DNA from: Variovorax boronicumulans | GTDB taxonomy: Bacteria; Pseudomonadota; Gammaproteobacteria; Burkholderiales; Burkholderiaceae_C | Length of the DNA: 64,000 nt | Reading direction: 5' to 3' | Assembly (NCBI RefSeq): GCF_019352895.1 | Contig: NZ_JAAAFX010000004.1 | Span: 1,222,981 to 1,286,980, forward strand | Shown here: positions 23,234 to 32,651 of the stretch, piece by piece | Numbering within the stretch: the stretch's first letter is position 1 | Layout of the letters: every line of letters starts with the position of its first letter | Program-made: the position numbers and the translations under genes | The notes under the pieces: generated by a model | Databases searched by the model: none | Told to the model about the DNA's origin: nothing | Seen by the model: the letters and a program-made list of their open reading frames with translations, nothing else

Positions 23234-25627
23234 ATGCCTGCTGTTGCTGCTGATCATCCTCCCCGTCTTCACGCTGGCGCCCGCCGCCTGATCGCCGTGG
23301 CCGTCATGGCCCTGGCCGCCCAGCAGGGCCAGGCCCAGACCGGCGCTGCGCCAGCGCCCTCGCAGCGCGCGGCCATCGCCTTCGCGATCCCCGCGCAGCC
23401 GCTGGACCAGGCGCTGGGCCAGCTGGCGCGCCAGGCCAGGCTGCAGCTGATGGCCGCACCCGCGCTGCTGCAAGGTCAGCAGGGCCGTGCGGTGCAGGGC
23501 AGCCTGAGCGCCAACGCGGCCGTCGCGCAGCTGCTGCAGGGCAGCGGCCTGTCGGGCCGCATCGACGGCAGCACGCTGGTGATCGAGCGCGCGTCGAATG
23601 CATCGAGCGGCACCACGCTGGCCACCGTCACCGTGCTGGCAGCCAGCCCCGAGACAGCCACCGGCCCGGTCAACGGCTACGTGGCGCGGCGCAGCGCCAC
23701 GGCCACCAAGACCGACACGCCGCTGCTCGAGGTGCCGCAATCGGTCTCGGTGATCGGCCGCGAGGAGATGGACGCGCGCGGCGTGCAGGACGTGATGGAG
23801 GCCATCCGCTACAGCCCCGGCATCACGGTGGGCATCTACGGCCCGGACAACCGCGGCTGGGACCTGATGCTGCTGCGCGGCTTCGACACCTCCAACAGCA
23901 CCTACCTGGATGGGCTCTCGCAGGCGCTGTTCGGCGTCAACCGCTTCCTGACCGAGCCCTATGCGCTGGAACGCGTCGAGGTGCTGCGCGGGCCGGCCTC
24001 GATGGCCTTCGGCCAGGGCGATGCGGCCGGGGTCATCAACCGCGTGAGCAAGCAGCCCACGGGCGAACGGATCCGCGAGATCGAGGCGCAGGTCGGCAGC
24101 TTCGACCGCAAGCAGCTGGCCTTCGACATCGGCGACCGCTTCGGCGCCGATTCCGACTGGAGCTACCGGCTGATCGGCGTGGGGCTCGACAGCAACGACC
24201 AGGACCGCTACCCCGACGGCCACAAGCTCAATCGCAAGCGCACCTACCTCGCGCCCTCGGTGCGCTGGCAGCCCCATGCCGGGACCTCGCTGACGCTGTA
24301 CGCCAATGTGCTGGACAACAAGTCGCAGGAGGACACCTACTATTTCAGCCAGAACAACGTGCTCACCGACGTGAAGATGGGCGACTACAGCTTCAGCCGC
24401 ATGAAGCAGCGCCAGAGCGCCGTGGGCTACAACTTCGAGACCGCGCTCGACAGCGCCTGGACGCTGCGCCAGAACTTCCGCTACAGCCATGTGGCACTGA
24501 CCCGGCGCACGGTGTGGGTCGACGAAGTGGATGCCGACGCACACAGCATCTCGCGCATCGCCCGCACCTGGGACGACCCGGTGAACCAGGCCAGCCTCGA
24601 CACCCACGTGCAGGGCAAGCTGCGCACCGGCGAGGTCGCGCACACGCTGCTGTTCGGCGTGGACTTCAGCGAACAGCGCGGCACCGCACGGCGCTTCATC
24701 GGGCCGGCGCCCGCCCTGGACCTGCTGGCGCCGGTCTATGGCCAGCACGTCGACACGCCGCAGGACCCGCTGGCCCACTACAGGCAGACCACGCGGCAGA
24801 TCGGCCTCTACGCGCAGGACCAGATCAAGTTCGCGGACCGCTGGGTCGTCACGCTGGGCGGGCGCCAGGACCATGTGCGCTCGGTCACCGACGACCAACT
24901 CCACGCCACCGTCACGAAGAAAAGCGACGATGCCTTCAGCGGCCGCGCAGGGCTGACCTACCTCGCGGGCAACGGCTGGGCGCCGTATGTGGGCTACACC
25001 GAATCGTTCCTGCCCGTGAGCGGTGCCGACGCGGACAACAACCCGTTCAAGCCGATGCGCGGCAAGCAGGTCGAGGCGGGCGTGAAGTTCCAGCCCGAGG
25101 GCAGCCGCACGCTGGTCACGGCCGCGGTGTTCGACCTGCGCAAGACCAACGTGGTCACCTACGACCCGGTGAACTTCGAAGGCCGGCAGATCGGCAGGCA
25201 GCGCTCGCGCGGCCTCGAGCTCGAGGCCAAGGCCGAGATCATCCCCGGCCTGAATGCGCTGGCCTCGTACACCTGGATGGACACCAAGGTGCTCGAGAGC
25301 GCCGATCCCGGCGAAGCCGGCAAGATCCCGCCGCTGGTGCCTCGGCAGACCGCCTCGGCCTGGCTCGACTACACGCTGGGCAACGGTTGGGGTGCGGGCG
25401 CGGGCGTGCGCTACATCGGCCGGCGCGCCAACGACGAATACAACACGTCCTTCGAGCGCGGCGTGACGCTGGTCGACGCGGCGCTGCACTACGAGCAGGG
25501 GCCGTGGCGGCTCGCGCTCAACGTGTCGAACCTGTTCGACAAGGACTACAAGGCCATCTGCTACCACGGCGAGTGCTACCGCGGGAACCTGCGCAGCGCG
25601 ACGGTGACGGCGCGCTACCGGTTCTAG
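23234..25627 (+). CDS. TonB-dependent siderophore receptor with N-terminal signalling domain
   Basis: 797 residues. Signal peptide (VAVMALAAQQGQAQ), then an STN/secretin-like signalling domain (about 47-120, FAIPAQPLDQALGQLARQA), a plug (LLEVPQSVSVIGREEMDARG, RVEVLRGPASMAFGQGDAAGVINRVSKQP) and a 22-strand barrel ending in VTARYRF with a terminal Phe. This is the FpvA/FecA class that both imports a ferric siderophore and signals to a FecR partner in the periplasm. The fused sigma/FecR gene 100 bp upstream is that partner. The ligand is not identifiable; no siderophore synthesis genes are adjacent. Confidence 0.93.
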   Translation: MPAVAADHPPRLHAGARRLIAVAVMALAAQQGQAQTGAAPAPSQRAAIAFAIPAQPLDQALGQLARQARLQLMAAPALLQGQQGRAVQGSLSANAAVAQLLQGSGLSGRIDGSTLVIERASNASSGTTLATVTVLAASPETATGPVNGYVARRSATATKTDTPLLEVPQSVSVIGREEMDARGVQDVMEAIRYSPGITVGIYGPDNRGWDLMLLRGFDTSNSTYLDGLSQALFGVNRFLTEPYALERVEVLRGPASMAFGQGDAAGVINRVSKQPTGERIREIEAQVGSFDRKQLAFDIGDRFGADSDWSYRLIGVGLDSNDQDRYPDGHKLNRKRTYLAPSVRWQPHAGTSLTLYANVLDNKSQEDTYYFSQNNVLTDVKMGDYSFSRMKQRQSAVGYNFETALDSAWTLRQNFRYSHVALTRRTVWVDEVDADAHSISRIARTWDDPVNQASLDTHVQGKLRTGEVAHTLLFGVDFSEQRGTARRFIGPAPALDLLAPVYGQHVDTPQDPLAHYRQTTRQIGLYAQDQIKFADRWVVTLGGRQDHVRSVTDDQLHATVTKKSDDAFSGRAGLTYLAGNGWAPYVGYTESFLPVSGADADNNPFKPMRGKQVEAGVKFQPEGSRTLVTAAVFDLRKTNVVTYDPVNFEGRQIGRQRSRGLELEAKAEIIPGLNALASYTWMDTKVLESADPGEAGKIPPLVPRQTASAWLDYTLGNGWGAGAGVRYIGRRANDEYNTSFERGVTLVDAALHYEQGPWRLALNVSNLFDKDYKAICYHGECYRGNLRSATVTARYRF

Positions 25628-25672
25628 GGTGCATGCGTGCGGCCCGCAGGCAGCGGGGCCGAAAAATAAAGT

Positions 25673-26040
25673 GTGAAGCGCGCCGATAAGCCGGATTCTG
25701 TGCACCGGCGCTCCTTGCGGAATGCCGGCGTGACCGCCATTACTCTGGGCCGTCTGTCACCAGACGGCTCGATGCCACCTACCCGCCAGCTCAGCGGAAC
25801 CACCTCGATACTGGCCTACTTGGTGTTGCTGCGCGCAGAGATTGCCCGTTTCACCCGGATCCGGGTTGCCCCTTCACCGACTCGTCTCTGTTGCTCTGAT
25901 CCTCACCTCACGGTGGAGAGCCGTTAGCTCCTGCGCTGTCCTGTGCAGTCCGGACGTTCCTCCAGTGCGGTCTTTCGACACGACCCCTTGCGGCGTCGCC
26001 CCTTGCGGGCTTGCACCAGCGGCGGTCTGGCGTGCTTCAC
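25673..26040 (-). ncRNA. rnpB: RNase P RNA component, bacterial class A
   Basis: On the minus strand the P1 helix pairs GTGAAGC at 26034-26040 with GCTTCAC near 25673-25679. Inside are GGAGGAACGTCCGGACTGCA and CACAGGACAG (conserved region I), AGAGCAACAGAGACG, the P15/P16 area GGTAGGTGGCATCGAG and the universal 3' block ACAGAATCCGGCTTATC. Length about 368 nt, normal for the class. It is the catalytic RNA that trims tRNA 5' ends. A T-rich run just past the 3' end (about 25660-25672) can act as terminator. Conserved region I carries C where GAGGAAAGUCC is commoner. Confidence 0.95.
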
Positions 26041-26056
26041 GCGGTGGATTATCGCC

Positions 26057-26842
26057 TCACATTCCGCAGAACTCTTTTCGGTACTGCTCGGGCGTGGCGC
26101 CGGCCTCGCGCTGGAACATCGCGATGAAGGCCGAGGCGGTGCCGTAGCCCAGGTCGAAGCCGATCTGCTGCACCGTCTGGCCGGCCTCGAGCGCGTCGAC
26201 GGCACGCAGGAAGCGCAGGCGCTGGCGCCATTCGCCCAGGCTCATCCCGAGTTCGCGCTGGCAGTGCCGCGCCAGCGTGCGCTCGGTGACGTGCACCTGC
26301 TGCGCCCAGTCGGCCAGCGAACGGTGGTCGCCCGGCGCGGCCTGCAGCGCATCGAGCACCGAGACCAGCGCGGGCGACTGCGCATCGGGCAGGTAGCAGC
26401 GCTGCTGCGGCGCCTGGGCCAGCTGGTCGACCACCACGTGCGCCAGCCGCAGGTCGGCCTCGGTGCGAGGCTCGTGGAGCGCGCGCGCGGCGAAGTCGGC
26501 CAGGATGCTGCGCACGATCGGGCCCACGCGCACCGTGCAGGGCGTGGCCGGCAACGCTGCGCAGAGCGCGCGCTCGACGTAGATCGAGCGGTAGGCGATC
26601 GCATGGCGCAGGTGGCAGCTGTGCACCACGTCGGGCGGTATCCAGACCGCGTACTGCGGCGGCGACAGCATGCGCAGGCCCTCGGTGTCCATCTGCAGCG
26701 TGCCGTGGGCCGCGTAGTTGAGGTGGCCCCAGCTGTGGCTGTGGGCCGCGGCCACGCTGTCCGCGTCGAACTCGTCGTAGCGGAAATAGAAGGGGCCGGG
26801 CTTGCCCTCGACGTCCTGGATGCGCAGCTGCTGGGTGGCCAT
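26057..26842 (-). CDS. AraC family transcriptional regulator
   Basis: 261 residues from ATG 26842 (MATQQLRIQDVEG). An N-terminal cupin sensor (SHSWGHLNYAAHGTLQM, AVWIPPDVVHSCHL) precedes a C-terminal pair of HTH motifs (SLADWAQQVHVTERTLARHCQRELG; VQQIGFDLGYGTASAFIAMFQREAGATPEQYRKEF). It is divergent from the EamA transporter gene (108 bp between starts), which is its likely target, a common regulator/exporter pairing. Its 3' end comes within 20 bp of rnpB on the same strand, so rnpB's promoter must be inside or after it. Confidence 0.9.
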   Translation of the reverse strand: MATQQLRIQDVEGKPGPFYFRYDEFDADSVAAAHSHSWGHLNYAAHGTLQMDTEGLRMLSPPQYAVWIPPDVVHSCHLRHAIAYRSIYVERALCAALPATPCTVRVGPIVRSILADFAARALHEPRTEADLRLAHVVVDQLAQAPQQRCYLPDAQSPALVSVLDALQAAPGDHRSLADWAQQVHVTERTLARHCQRELGMSLGEWRQRLRFLRAVDALEAGQTVQQIGFDLGYGTASAFIAMFQREAGATPEQYRKEFCGM

Positions 26843-26950
26843 GACGGGTGCTGAGTTGGAGAAGGTCCGAAACGCCGGACTGAATGTCCTGAATGCGCTA
26901 TATGCCTCAGGACAGACGAACCGATCATAGGACCCCTTCAAGGAATCCCT

Positions 26951-27877
26951 ATGTGGCGCTATGCATTTCCCCTGATCGCGGTGGTGATCTGGTCCTTCAA
27001 CACAGTCGTGAGCAAGATGGCCGCGGGCGTGATCGCACCCGCCGAGATCAGCTTCTACCGCTGGCTGCTGGCCGCGCTGCTGCTCACGCCGCTGGCGCTG
27101 CGCGCGACGCTGCGCAACCGGCAGGCGATCCGCCCGGCACTGGGCCGCATCGTGGTGCTGGGCCTGCTGGGCATGGTGATCTACCAGAGCCTCGCCTACT
27201 ACGCGGCCTACATGACCAGCGCCACCCACATGGGCATCATCGCTTCGCTCACGCCGCTGCTGGTGCTCGGGCTGTCGGTGCCGATGCTGCGCCAGCGGCT
27301 CACGCCGGGTGCGGTGGCGGGCTCGCTGCTGTCGATCGTCGGCGTGCTGATCGTGGTGAGCGAAGGCAGCCTGCACGCCCTGCTCGCCTCGGGCATCGGC
27401 CCGGGCGACGGGCTGATGCTGCTGGCCATGCTGGCCTATTCGCTCTACGTGGTGCTGCTCAAGCGCTGGAACCTGCGCGAGGTGCCGCCGCTGCAGCTGA
27501 TGTACCTGCAGGTGCTGGTGGCCGCGGTGGCGCTGTTCCCGGTCTACCTGCTGTCGCCGCGCATGGGCCTGTCGGCCACCAACCTGCCGCTGGTGCTGTT
27601 CGCGGGCGTGTTCGCCTCGATGGCGGCGCCGCTGCTGTGGATGCATGCGGTGGGCCGGCTCGGCCCCAGCCGCACCAGCATGTTCTTCAACCTGATGCCG
27701 CTGTTCACCGCGCTGATCGCGGCCGCCACGCTGGGCGAGACGCTCGAGGGCTACCACGCGATCGGCGGCGTGCTGACGGTCGGGGGCGTGCTGCTGGCCG
27801 AGCTCTGGAAAGCCCCGTTCTCCGCACGGAAGCCACCGGTCGGCGCCACAATGGCGGTCCGCAAAGACCGACCCTGA
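26951..27877 (+). CDS. EamA/DMT superfamily transporter
   Basis: 308 residues with ten predicted helices in two EamA repeats ([25 protein letters not shown] in the first; [29 protein letters not shown] in the second). Members export amino acids, purines or other metabolites, sometimes acting as drug exporters. Substrate unknown. The divergent AraC regulator probably controls it. The cysK gene starts 14 bp after its stop and could be co-transcribed; a cysteine-pathway metabolite exporter (as with EamA/YdeD) is therefore an attractive but unproven guess. Confidence 0.88.
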   Translation: MWRYAFPLIAVVIWSFNTVVSKMAAGVIAPAEISFYRWLLAALLLTPLALRATLRNRQAIRPALGRIVVLGLLGMVIYQSLAYYAAYMTSATHMGIIASLTPLLVLGLSVPMLRQRLTPGAVAGSLLSIVGVLIVVSEGSLHALLASGIGPGDGLMLLAMLAYSLYVVLLKRWNLREVPPLQLMYLQVLVAAVALFPVYLLSPRMGLSATNLPLVLFAGVFASMAAPLLWMHAVGRLGPSRTSMFFNLMPLFTALIAAATLGETLEGYHAIGGVLTVGGVLLAELWKAPFSARKPPVGATMAVRKDRP

Positions 27878-27891
27878 AGGAGACCGCCCCC

Positions 27892-28821
27892 ATGAAAGCC
27901 GACACCATCCTCGCCACCATCGGCCGCACGCCCCACATCCGGATCCAGCGGCTGTTCGCGGGCACGGCCAAGGGCACGCAGCAGGTCTGGATCAAGTCCG
28001 AGCGCGCCAACCCCGGCGGCTCGATCAAGGACCGCATCGCGCTGTCGATGGTCGAGGACGCGGAGAAATCCGGCGCGCTGAAGCCCGGCGGCACCATCAT
28101 CGAACCGACCTCGGGCAACACCGGCATCGGCCTGGCGATGGTCGCGGCGGTCAAGGGCTACAAGCTGGTGCTGGTGATGCCCGATTCGATGTCGGTCGAA
28201 CGCCGCCGCCTGATGCTTGCCTACGGCGCGACCTTCGACCTCACGCCGCGCGCCGGCGGCATGAAGGCCGCGATCGCGCGCGCCGAGGAGCTGGTGGCGA
28301 GCACGCCCGACAGCTGGATGCCGCAGCAGTTCAACAACCCGGCCAACGTGGCGGTGCATGTGCGCACCACGGCCGAGGAGATCGCGGCCGATTTCCCCGA
28401 GGGCCTGGACGCCATCATCACCGGCGTGGGCACGGGCGGCCACATCACGGGCGTGGCCAAGGTGCTCAAGGCCAGGTGGCCGAAGCTCAAGGTCTACGCG
28501 GTCGAGCCGGTCGCTTCGCCGGTGCTGTCGGGCGGCAGCCCGGCACCGCACCCGATCCAGGGCATCGGCGCGGGCTTCGTGCCCAAGATCCTGGACATGG
28601 GCCTGATCGACGGCGTGATCCAGGTCGATGCCGATCCGGCGCGCGAGATGGCACGCCGCTCGGCGCGCGAGGAAGGCACGCTGGTCGGCATCTCCTCGGG
28701 CGCCACGCTGGCCGCCATCGCACAGAAGCTGCCCGAACTGGCCGACGACGCCGTGGTGCTGGGCTTCAACTACGACACCGGCGAACGCTACCTGTCGGTC
28801 GAAGGCTTCCTGCCGGCCTGA
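27892..28821 (+). CDS. cysK: Cysteine synthase A (O-acetylserine sulfhydrylase)
   Basis: 309 residues. PLP lysine is in [15 protein letters not shown] (Lys46 region), the substrate loop is [13 protein letters not shown] and the phosphate cradle [13 protein letters not shown]; the C-terminal [11 protein letters not shown] is also typical. It condenses O-acetylserine with sulfide to give cysteine. ATG 27892 has an AAGGAGA ribosome site. It follows the EamA gene closely (14 bp), so translation and possibly transcription are linked. Confidence 0.95.
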   Translation: MKADTILATIGRTPHIRIQRLFAGTAKGTQQVWIKSERANPGGSIKDRIALSMVEDAEKSGALKPGGTIIEPTSGNTGIGLAMVAAVKGYKLVLVMPDSMSVERRRLMLAYGATFDLTPRAGGMKAAIARAEELVASTPDSWMPQQFNNPANVAVHVRTTAEEIAADFPEGLDAIITGVGTGGHITGVAKVLKARWPKLKVYAVEPVASPVLSGGSPAPHPIQGIGAGFVPKILDMGLIDGVIQVDADPAREMARRSAREEGTLVGISSGATLAAIAQKLPELADDAVVLGFNYDTGERYLSVEGFLPA

Positions 28822-28827
28822 GGGTTT

Positions 28828-29472
28828 TCAGCGCGACTGTTCGCGCAGGCGCTCGGCCTTCTGCGCCAGCGCCGCCGCCTCGGCGAGTTGTGCGATCGAC
28901 AGCGGGCCGGTGGTCTCCACTTCGCCCGTGAGCAGGCTCTTCAGGGCCTCGCTGCCCGCCGGCCCCGCGACCCAGGCAAAGGCCGAGGTGATCGAGCCGC
29001 CGCCGAACTTGGCGCGCAGCGCCTTCGCCGCCGCCCGGCCCACCTCGGCGAAGGACGCCTGGTCCGCGGCCGTCGAGGCGGCCCGCACGATCACGCAGAA
29101 GGCCTCGAATTTTTCGGCTTCGGTGTGCAGGCGGCGCGCCTTGGCCGCGCTGTGGACCGCCGCGCTCAGCAGGGCTGACTCGTGGGCTTCGGTAAAGAAG
29201 ACGATCTCGCGCCCTACGACCCATGCGGCATCGGCGCGCGAGACCACCTGGACCTCGGCGCCGCGCGCCGCCGAGGCGCGTTCGGCTGCGGCCTGAGCGG
29301 CCTCGGCCTGCGCCGACGGCCACGCCAGCAGCGGCACCGACGCAAAGCCCTGAACCGCCCAGCGGCCCGCGCTGTTGAGGCAGCGCACCGACTCGGCCGA
29401 AGCAGCCGAGGAGGTGGAAGCGTCGGCAAGGGAAAGGAGCAGGTACGTGGGCAGCGACATCGGGGCGTTCAT
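28828..29472 (-). CDS. Hypothetical alanine-rich protein
   Basis: 214 residues with very high Ala content and no signal peptide or membrane helix that I trust. Segments such as GREIVFFTEAHESALLSAAVHSAAKARRLHTEAEKFEAF and FAWVAGPAGSEALKSLL look folded, so it is probably real, but I do not recognise a family. It ends 6 bp after the convergent cysK stop. The first Met (29472) has a weak ribosome site; a second Met at 29460 is possible. Confidence 0.6.
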   Translation of the reverse strand: MNAPMSLPTYLLLSLADASTSSAASAESVRCLNSAGRWAVQGFASVPLLAWPSAQAEAAQAAAERASAARGAEVQVVSRADAAWVVGREIVFFTEAHESALLSAAVHSAAKARRLHTEAEKFEAFCVIVRAASTAADQASFAEVGRAAAKALRAKFGGGSITSAFAWVAGPAGSEALKSLLTGEVETTGPLSIAQLAEAAALAQKAERLREQSR

Positions 29473-29516
29473 TCAGGGGAGCCCTCGATTGTCGCCGCGC
29501 CGCGCGGACCGGTGGG

Positions 29517-30737
29517 TCAGCGCCTCACCGCACGCCGGGCCGGAAAACCGCGCCCGCGTGCCCCTGCCGCGATCGCGAAGCCGATCACGACCAGCACCAG
29601 CGCCACCCAGGGCAAGGATCCGACACCGAGGCTGCCCAGCAGCACGCCGCCCAGCACCCCGGCGCCCGCGATGGCGCTGTTCCAGGTCACGACGTTCATC
29701 GACAGCGCCACGTCCGCGCCCTCGCCGGCCGTGTCGGCCAGGGCCGTCTGCAGCAGGGTCGCCGCGCCGCCGAAGGTCGCCCCCCAGATGCCGACCCCGA
29801 CGAAGATCATGAGCGGGAGGGACGCGAAGAGTCCGAACAGCAGCGTGACCAGCGCGAACACGCCCAGGCTGGCCAGCACCGACAGCCGCAGGTGCCGGTC
29901 GACCACGCGGCCCGTGATCCAGATGCCCAGCAGCGCCGCGGCGCCGAAGACCAACAGCACCACGTCGACCGCATCGCCCAGGCCCGAGGGCGCCACGAAG
30001 GGCGCGACATAGGTGTAGAGCAGGTTGTGCGCGAGCATCCAGGCCAGCACCACGCCCAGCACCGGACGCACACCCGGGGTCGTGAGCACCTGGCGCAGCG
30101 GCATGGCCTGCGCGTCCGACGCCTGGCCGGGGTAGTCCGGCACCTTGGCGACGACCCAGCCGATCAGGAGCAGGCTTAGCAGCGACATCAGGCCGAAGGT
30201 GGTGCGCCAGCCCAACAGCGCCCCCATCCAGGTGCCCAGCGGCACACCCAGCGACAGCGCGACCGGCGCGCCGACCATCGCCACCGCCATGGCCCGGCCC
30301 TGCTGGTGCGACGGGACCATGCGCCGCGCATAGCCCGCAAGCAGCGCCCAGGCCAGGCCCGCCGAGGCGCCGGCGAAGAAGCGCGCCACCAGCGTGAGCG
30401 CATAGCTCGAGGACAGGGCCGTGAGCGTGTTGAAGACCAGAAAACCCACGATGGTCGCGAGCAGCACCGTGCGGCGGCGCCAGCGGCGCGTGGCGATCGT
30501 CAGCGGGATGGCCGCGAGCAGCGAGCCCAGCGCGTAGAGCGTGACCATCTGGCCGGCCAGCGAGGGCGACACGCCCAACCCCTCGACGATCTGGGGCAGC
30601 AGGCCGGCCGGCAGGGTCTCGGTGACGATGCAGATGAAGCCGGTCATGGCCAGCGCCAGCAGGGCGGCCAGGGGCAGGGGTTCGGCGCGCTCGTTGGCGG
30701 GCATGCGCTCCGGTGGCGCGGTTCGGGAAGAAGACAT
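29517..30737 (-). CDS. MFS drug/sugar efflux transporter (DHA1, AraJ-like)
   Basis: 406 residues from ATG 30737 with twelve helices. Visible MFS features: TETLPAGLLPQIVEGLGVSPSLAGQMVTLYALGSLLAAIP near the start, the A-motif-like ATRRWRRR loop after helix 2 and VPLGTWMGALLGWRTTF in helix 5. DHA1 members expel antibiotics, sugars or arabinose analogues. It is divergent from a TetR/AcrR repressor and the two share a compact promoter region, a standard repressor/efflux pair. Confidence 0.9.
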   Translation of the reverse strand: MSSSRTAPPERMPANERAEPLPLAALLALAMTGFICIVTETLPAGLLPQIVEGLGVSPSLAGQMVTLYALGSLLAAIPLTIATRRWRRRTVLLATIVGFLVFNTLTALSSSYALTLVARFFAGASAGLAWALLAGYARRMVPSHQQGRAMAVAMVGAPVALSLGVPLGTWMGALLGWRTTFGLMSLLSLLLIGWVVAKVPDYPGQASDAQAMPLRQVLTTPGVRPVLGVVLAWMLAHNLLYTYVAPFVAPSGLGDAVDVVLLVFGAAALLGIWITGRVVDRHLRLSVLASLGVFALVTLLFGLFASLPLMIFVGVGIWGATFGGAATLLQTALADTAGEGADVALSMNVVTWNSAIAGAGVLGGVLLGSLGVGSLPWVALVLVVIGFAIAAGARGRGFPARRAVRR

Positions 30738-30808
30738 GGGATTCCTGAGTGGGGGTTGCAAGAGAAGCCGCGAGGACTGCGGCCACGACATATATATCGA
30801 TTGGTACA

Positions 30809-30860
30809 AATGTAGGCCGCCTGTCACTGGCTTGTCAACGACTTTTGTATCGACTAGTAT
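30809..30860. promoter_or_regulatory. Overlapping divergent promoters of MFS and TetR genes
   Basis: Toward the TetR gene: -35 TTGTCA at 30832-30837, 17-bp spacer, -10 TAGTAT at 30855-30860. Toward the MFS gene on the minus strand: -35 TTGACA (complement of 30833-30838), 18-bp spacer, -10 TACATT (complement of 30809-30814). The two -35 hexamers overlap on the symmetrical TTGTCAA. Flanking half-sites TTGGTACAAA (30801-30810) and CTTTTGTATCGA (30842-30853) form an imperfect inverted pair suited to a TetR dimer. Confidence 0.6.
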
Positions 30861-30889
30861 TGAAGTGAACTTGCAACCAGGAGACTGCC

Positions 30890-31510
30890 GTGGCACAGAT
30901 GGGCCGCCCCCGAAGCTTCGACCGCGATGCCGCGCTGACCCAGGCCATGCACTTGTTCTGGGAGCAGGGCTTCGAGTCGACCTCGCTGAGCCAGCTCAAG
31001 GCCGCGATCGGCGGCGGCATCTCGGCGCCCAGCTTCTATGCGGCCTTCGGCTCGAAGGAGGCGCTCTACCAGGAGGCCATGGCGTGCTACCTCGCCACGC
31101 ACGGCCAGGTCACGCAGGCGCTGTTCGACAAGGCGCTGGCGCCGCGCGACGCCATCGAGCAGGCCTTGCGCACCTCCGCCAGGATGCAATGCGAAGCCGG
31201 CCATCCGCGCGGCTGCATGGTGGCGCTGGGCGCGGCCTATGTCGGCGGCCCAGGCCAGGACACGATCACGCAGCCGCTGCGCGACTCGCGCGACCGCACC
31301 CGCGCAGGCCTCCTCGCCTGCGTGGAGCGCGGCATCAAGAGCGGCGAGCTGTCGGCCACGACCGATGCCAAATCGCTGGCCGCGGTGTTCGACAGCTTCC
31401 TGCTGGGCCTGTCGATCCGCGCGCGCGACGGCGCCCGGCATGCGCTGCTCGACGCGGCGATCACGCAGGTCCTGACGCTCTGGGATGCGGCCGTCGCGCG
31501 CAAGCGCTGA
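30890..31510 (+). CDS. TetR/AcrR family repressor
   Basis: 206 residues from GTG 30890 (ribosome site AGGAG 9 bp before); ATG 30899 is an alternative three codons later. The HTH is in DRDAALTQAMHLFWEQGFESTSLSQLKAAIGGGISAPSFYAAFGSKEALYQEA, typical of the subgroup that starts GRPRxFDRDxAL. The C-terminal ligand domain carries CEAGHPRGCMVALGA. It presumably represses the divergent MFS gene and itself. Confidence 0.9.
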   Translation: MAQMGRPRSFDRDAALTQAMHLFWEQGFESTSLSQLKAAIGGGISAPSFYAAFGSKEALYQEAMACYLATHGQVTQALFDKALAPRDAIEQALRTSARMQCEAGHPRGCMVALGAAYVGGPGQDTITQPLRDSRDRTRAGLLACVERGIKSGELSATTDAKSLAAVFDSFLLGLSIRARDGARHALLDAAITQVLTLWDAAVARKR

Positions 31511-31558
31511 GTGGCGCTGCGCGGCGCCGAAGGTGCCGATCTTTCTTCGCAAAGCGTC

Positions 31559-31589
31559 TTGACCCTCACGCAACGTGAGGTCCTACGAT
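31559..31589 (+). promoter_or_regulatory. MerR-type promoter with palindromic operator
   Basis: -35 TTGACC at 31559-31564 and -10 TACGAT at 31584-31589 are separated by 19 bp, the over-long spacer that MerR activators correct by twisting DNA. A perfect 7-bp inverted repeat CCTCACG-CAA-CGTGAGG (31564-31580) fills the spacer, exactly where a MerR dimer binds. The MerR gene begins 24 bp downstream and is translationally coupled to a carotenoid oxygenase, so one inducible transcript carries both. Confidence 0.85.
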
Positions 31590-31613
31590 GCCTTCAACTT
31601 TTCGAGAGAAGGC

Positions 31614-32651
31614 ATGCATTTGAAGATTGGCGAACTCGCGCGGCGCACCGGCCTGACCGTGCGCACCCTGCACCACTACGACGACATCGGCCTGCTCAAG
31701 CCCGCGACGCGCGGCGCGAGCGGCTACCGGCTCTATGGCCGCGAAGACATCGCGCGGCTCTACCGCATCCAGGCGCTGCGCCGGCTCGACGTGTCGCTGG
31801 CCGACATCGCGGCCCTGCTCGACGACGAGGCCCACGGGATCGATGACATCGTGGCCCGGCAGCTGGGCGCGCTCGAACAACAGATCCGCCAGGCCAGCGC
31901 GCTGCGCGATCACCTGATCGCACTGCAGGCGCAGCTGCGCGCCCAGGCGGAGCCGGGCATGGACGAGTGGCTGCTCGCGCTCGAGGGCATGGTCGCGGGC
32001 GCCCGGTACTTCAGCGACGACGAACGCGCCCGATTGAAGCCGCCCGCGGCCGAGGCCCAGCGGGCGCACAAGGCCGCGCTGACCGCCACGCTGCAGGCCC
32101 TGATGCGCACGGGCGCCGCGCCGGACGGCGCCGAAGCCATCGACCTCGCGCGCCAATGGATCGCGATGCTGCTCGACGAGGCCCGGGGCGACGAGGGCCT
32201 GCTGATGAAGCTCTACGCCATGCACTGGCACGAGCCCGGCCTGCGCGCGCTCACCGGCGTCGACCAAGCCGCCATGCGCTTCATCTCGCTGGCCATGGCG
32301 CACCATCGGCTGAGCCTCTACGCGCCCTTCTGCAGCCCCGAGGAGATGACGCTGCTGCGCCGGCACTACATCGACCGCACCGACGACTGGCCCGCGCTGA
32401 TCGCCCGCGTGCGCGACTGCCTGCAGCGCGGCGTGCCCGCGAGCGCCCCTGAGATGCAGGCGCTGGCCGCGGACTGGCAGGCGCTGTCGCTGGCCAAGGC
32501 CGGTGGCGACGCGGTCCTGCAGGCCCGGCTGCAGGCCGCCTTCGAGCACGAGCCCGAGCTGCGCCGGGGCTCGGGCATCGACACGGCGCTGACGGCCTAT
32601 GTCGGCGCAGCCCTCCGCGCATCGAATCTTTTCGACCACCGCTCCGCATGA
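31614..32651 (+). CDS. MerR family regulator with effector-binding domain
   Basis: 345 residues from ATG 31614. The MerR DNA-binding domain is at 1-75 (LKIGELARRTGLTVRTLHHYDDIGLLKPATRGASGYRLY), followed by the dimer helix and a long C-terminal region without Cys clusters, so it senses an organic ligand rather than a metal; TipA-type effector domains are of this size. A MerR promoter lies directly upstream, indicating autoactivation. Its stop overlaps the start of the carotenoid oxygenase (ATGA), which ties the sensed ligand to that enzyme. Confidence 0.9.
   Translation: MHLKIGELARRTGLTVRTLHHYDDIGLLKPATRGASGYRLYGREDIARLYRIQALRRLDVSLADIAALLDDEAHGIDDIVARQLGALEQQIRQASALRDHLIALQAQLRAQAEPGMDEWLLALEGMVAGARYFSDDERARLKPPAAEAQRAHKAALTATLQALMRTGAAPDGAEAIDLARQWIAMLLDEARGDEGLLMKLYAMHWHEPGLRALTGVDQAAMRFISLAMAHHRLSLYAPFCSPEEMTLLRRHYIDRTDDWPALIARVRDCLQRGVPASAPEMQALAADWQALSLAKAGGDAVLQARLQAAFEHEPELRRGSGIDTALTAYVGAALRASNLFDHRSA

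Noticed and set aside
22862..25705. 947-residue open frame on the minus strand opposite the TonB receptor gene
   Set aside because: Composition is Arg/His/Ala/Gly/Val-rich with no conserved segment, as expected for the antisense of a high-GC gene; the plus strand encodes a complete receptor.
26843..27757. Long N-terminal extension of the AraC regulator
   Set aside because: It runs antisense through the EamA gene with His/Gln/Arg-rich composition; the family N-terminus begins at ATG 26842.
30738..30896. N-terminal extension of the MFS protein from an earlier Met
   Set aside because: It would read through the divergent promoter region and has no family similarity; ATG 30737 starts the conserved protein.
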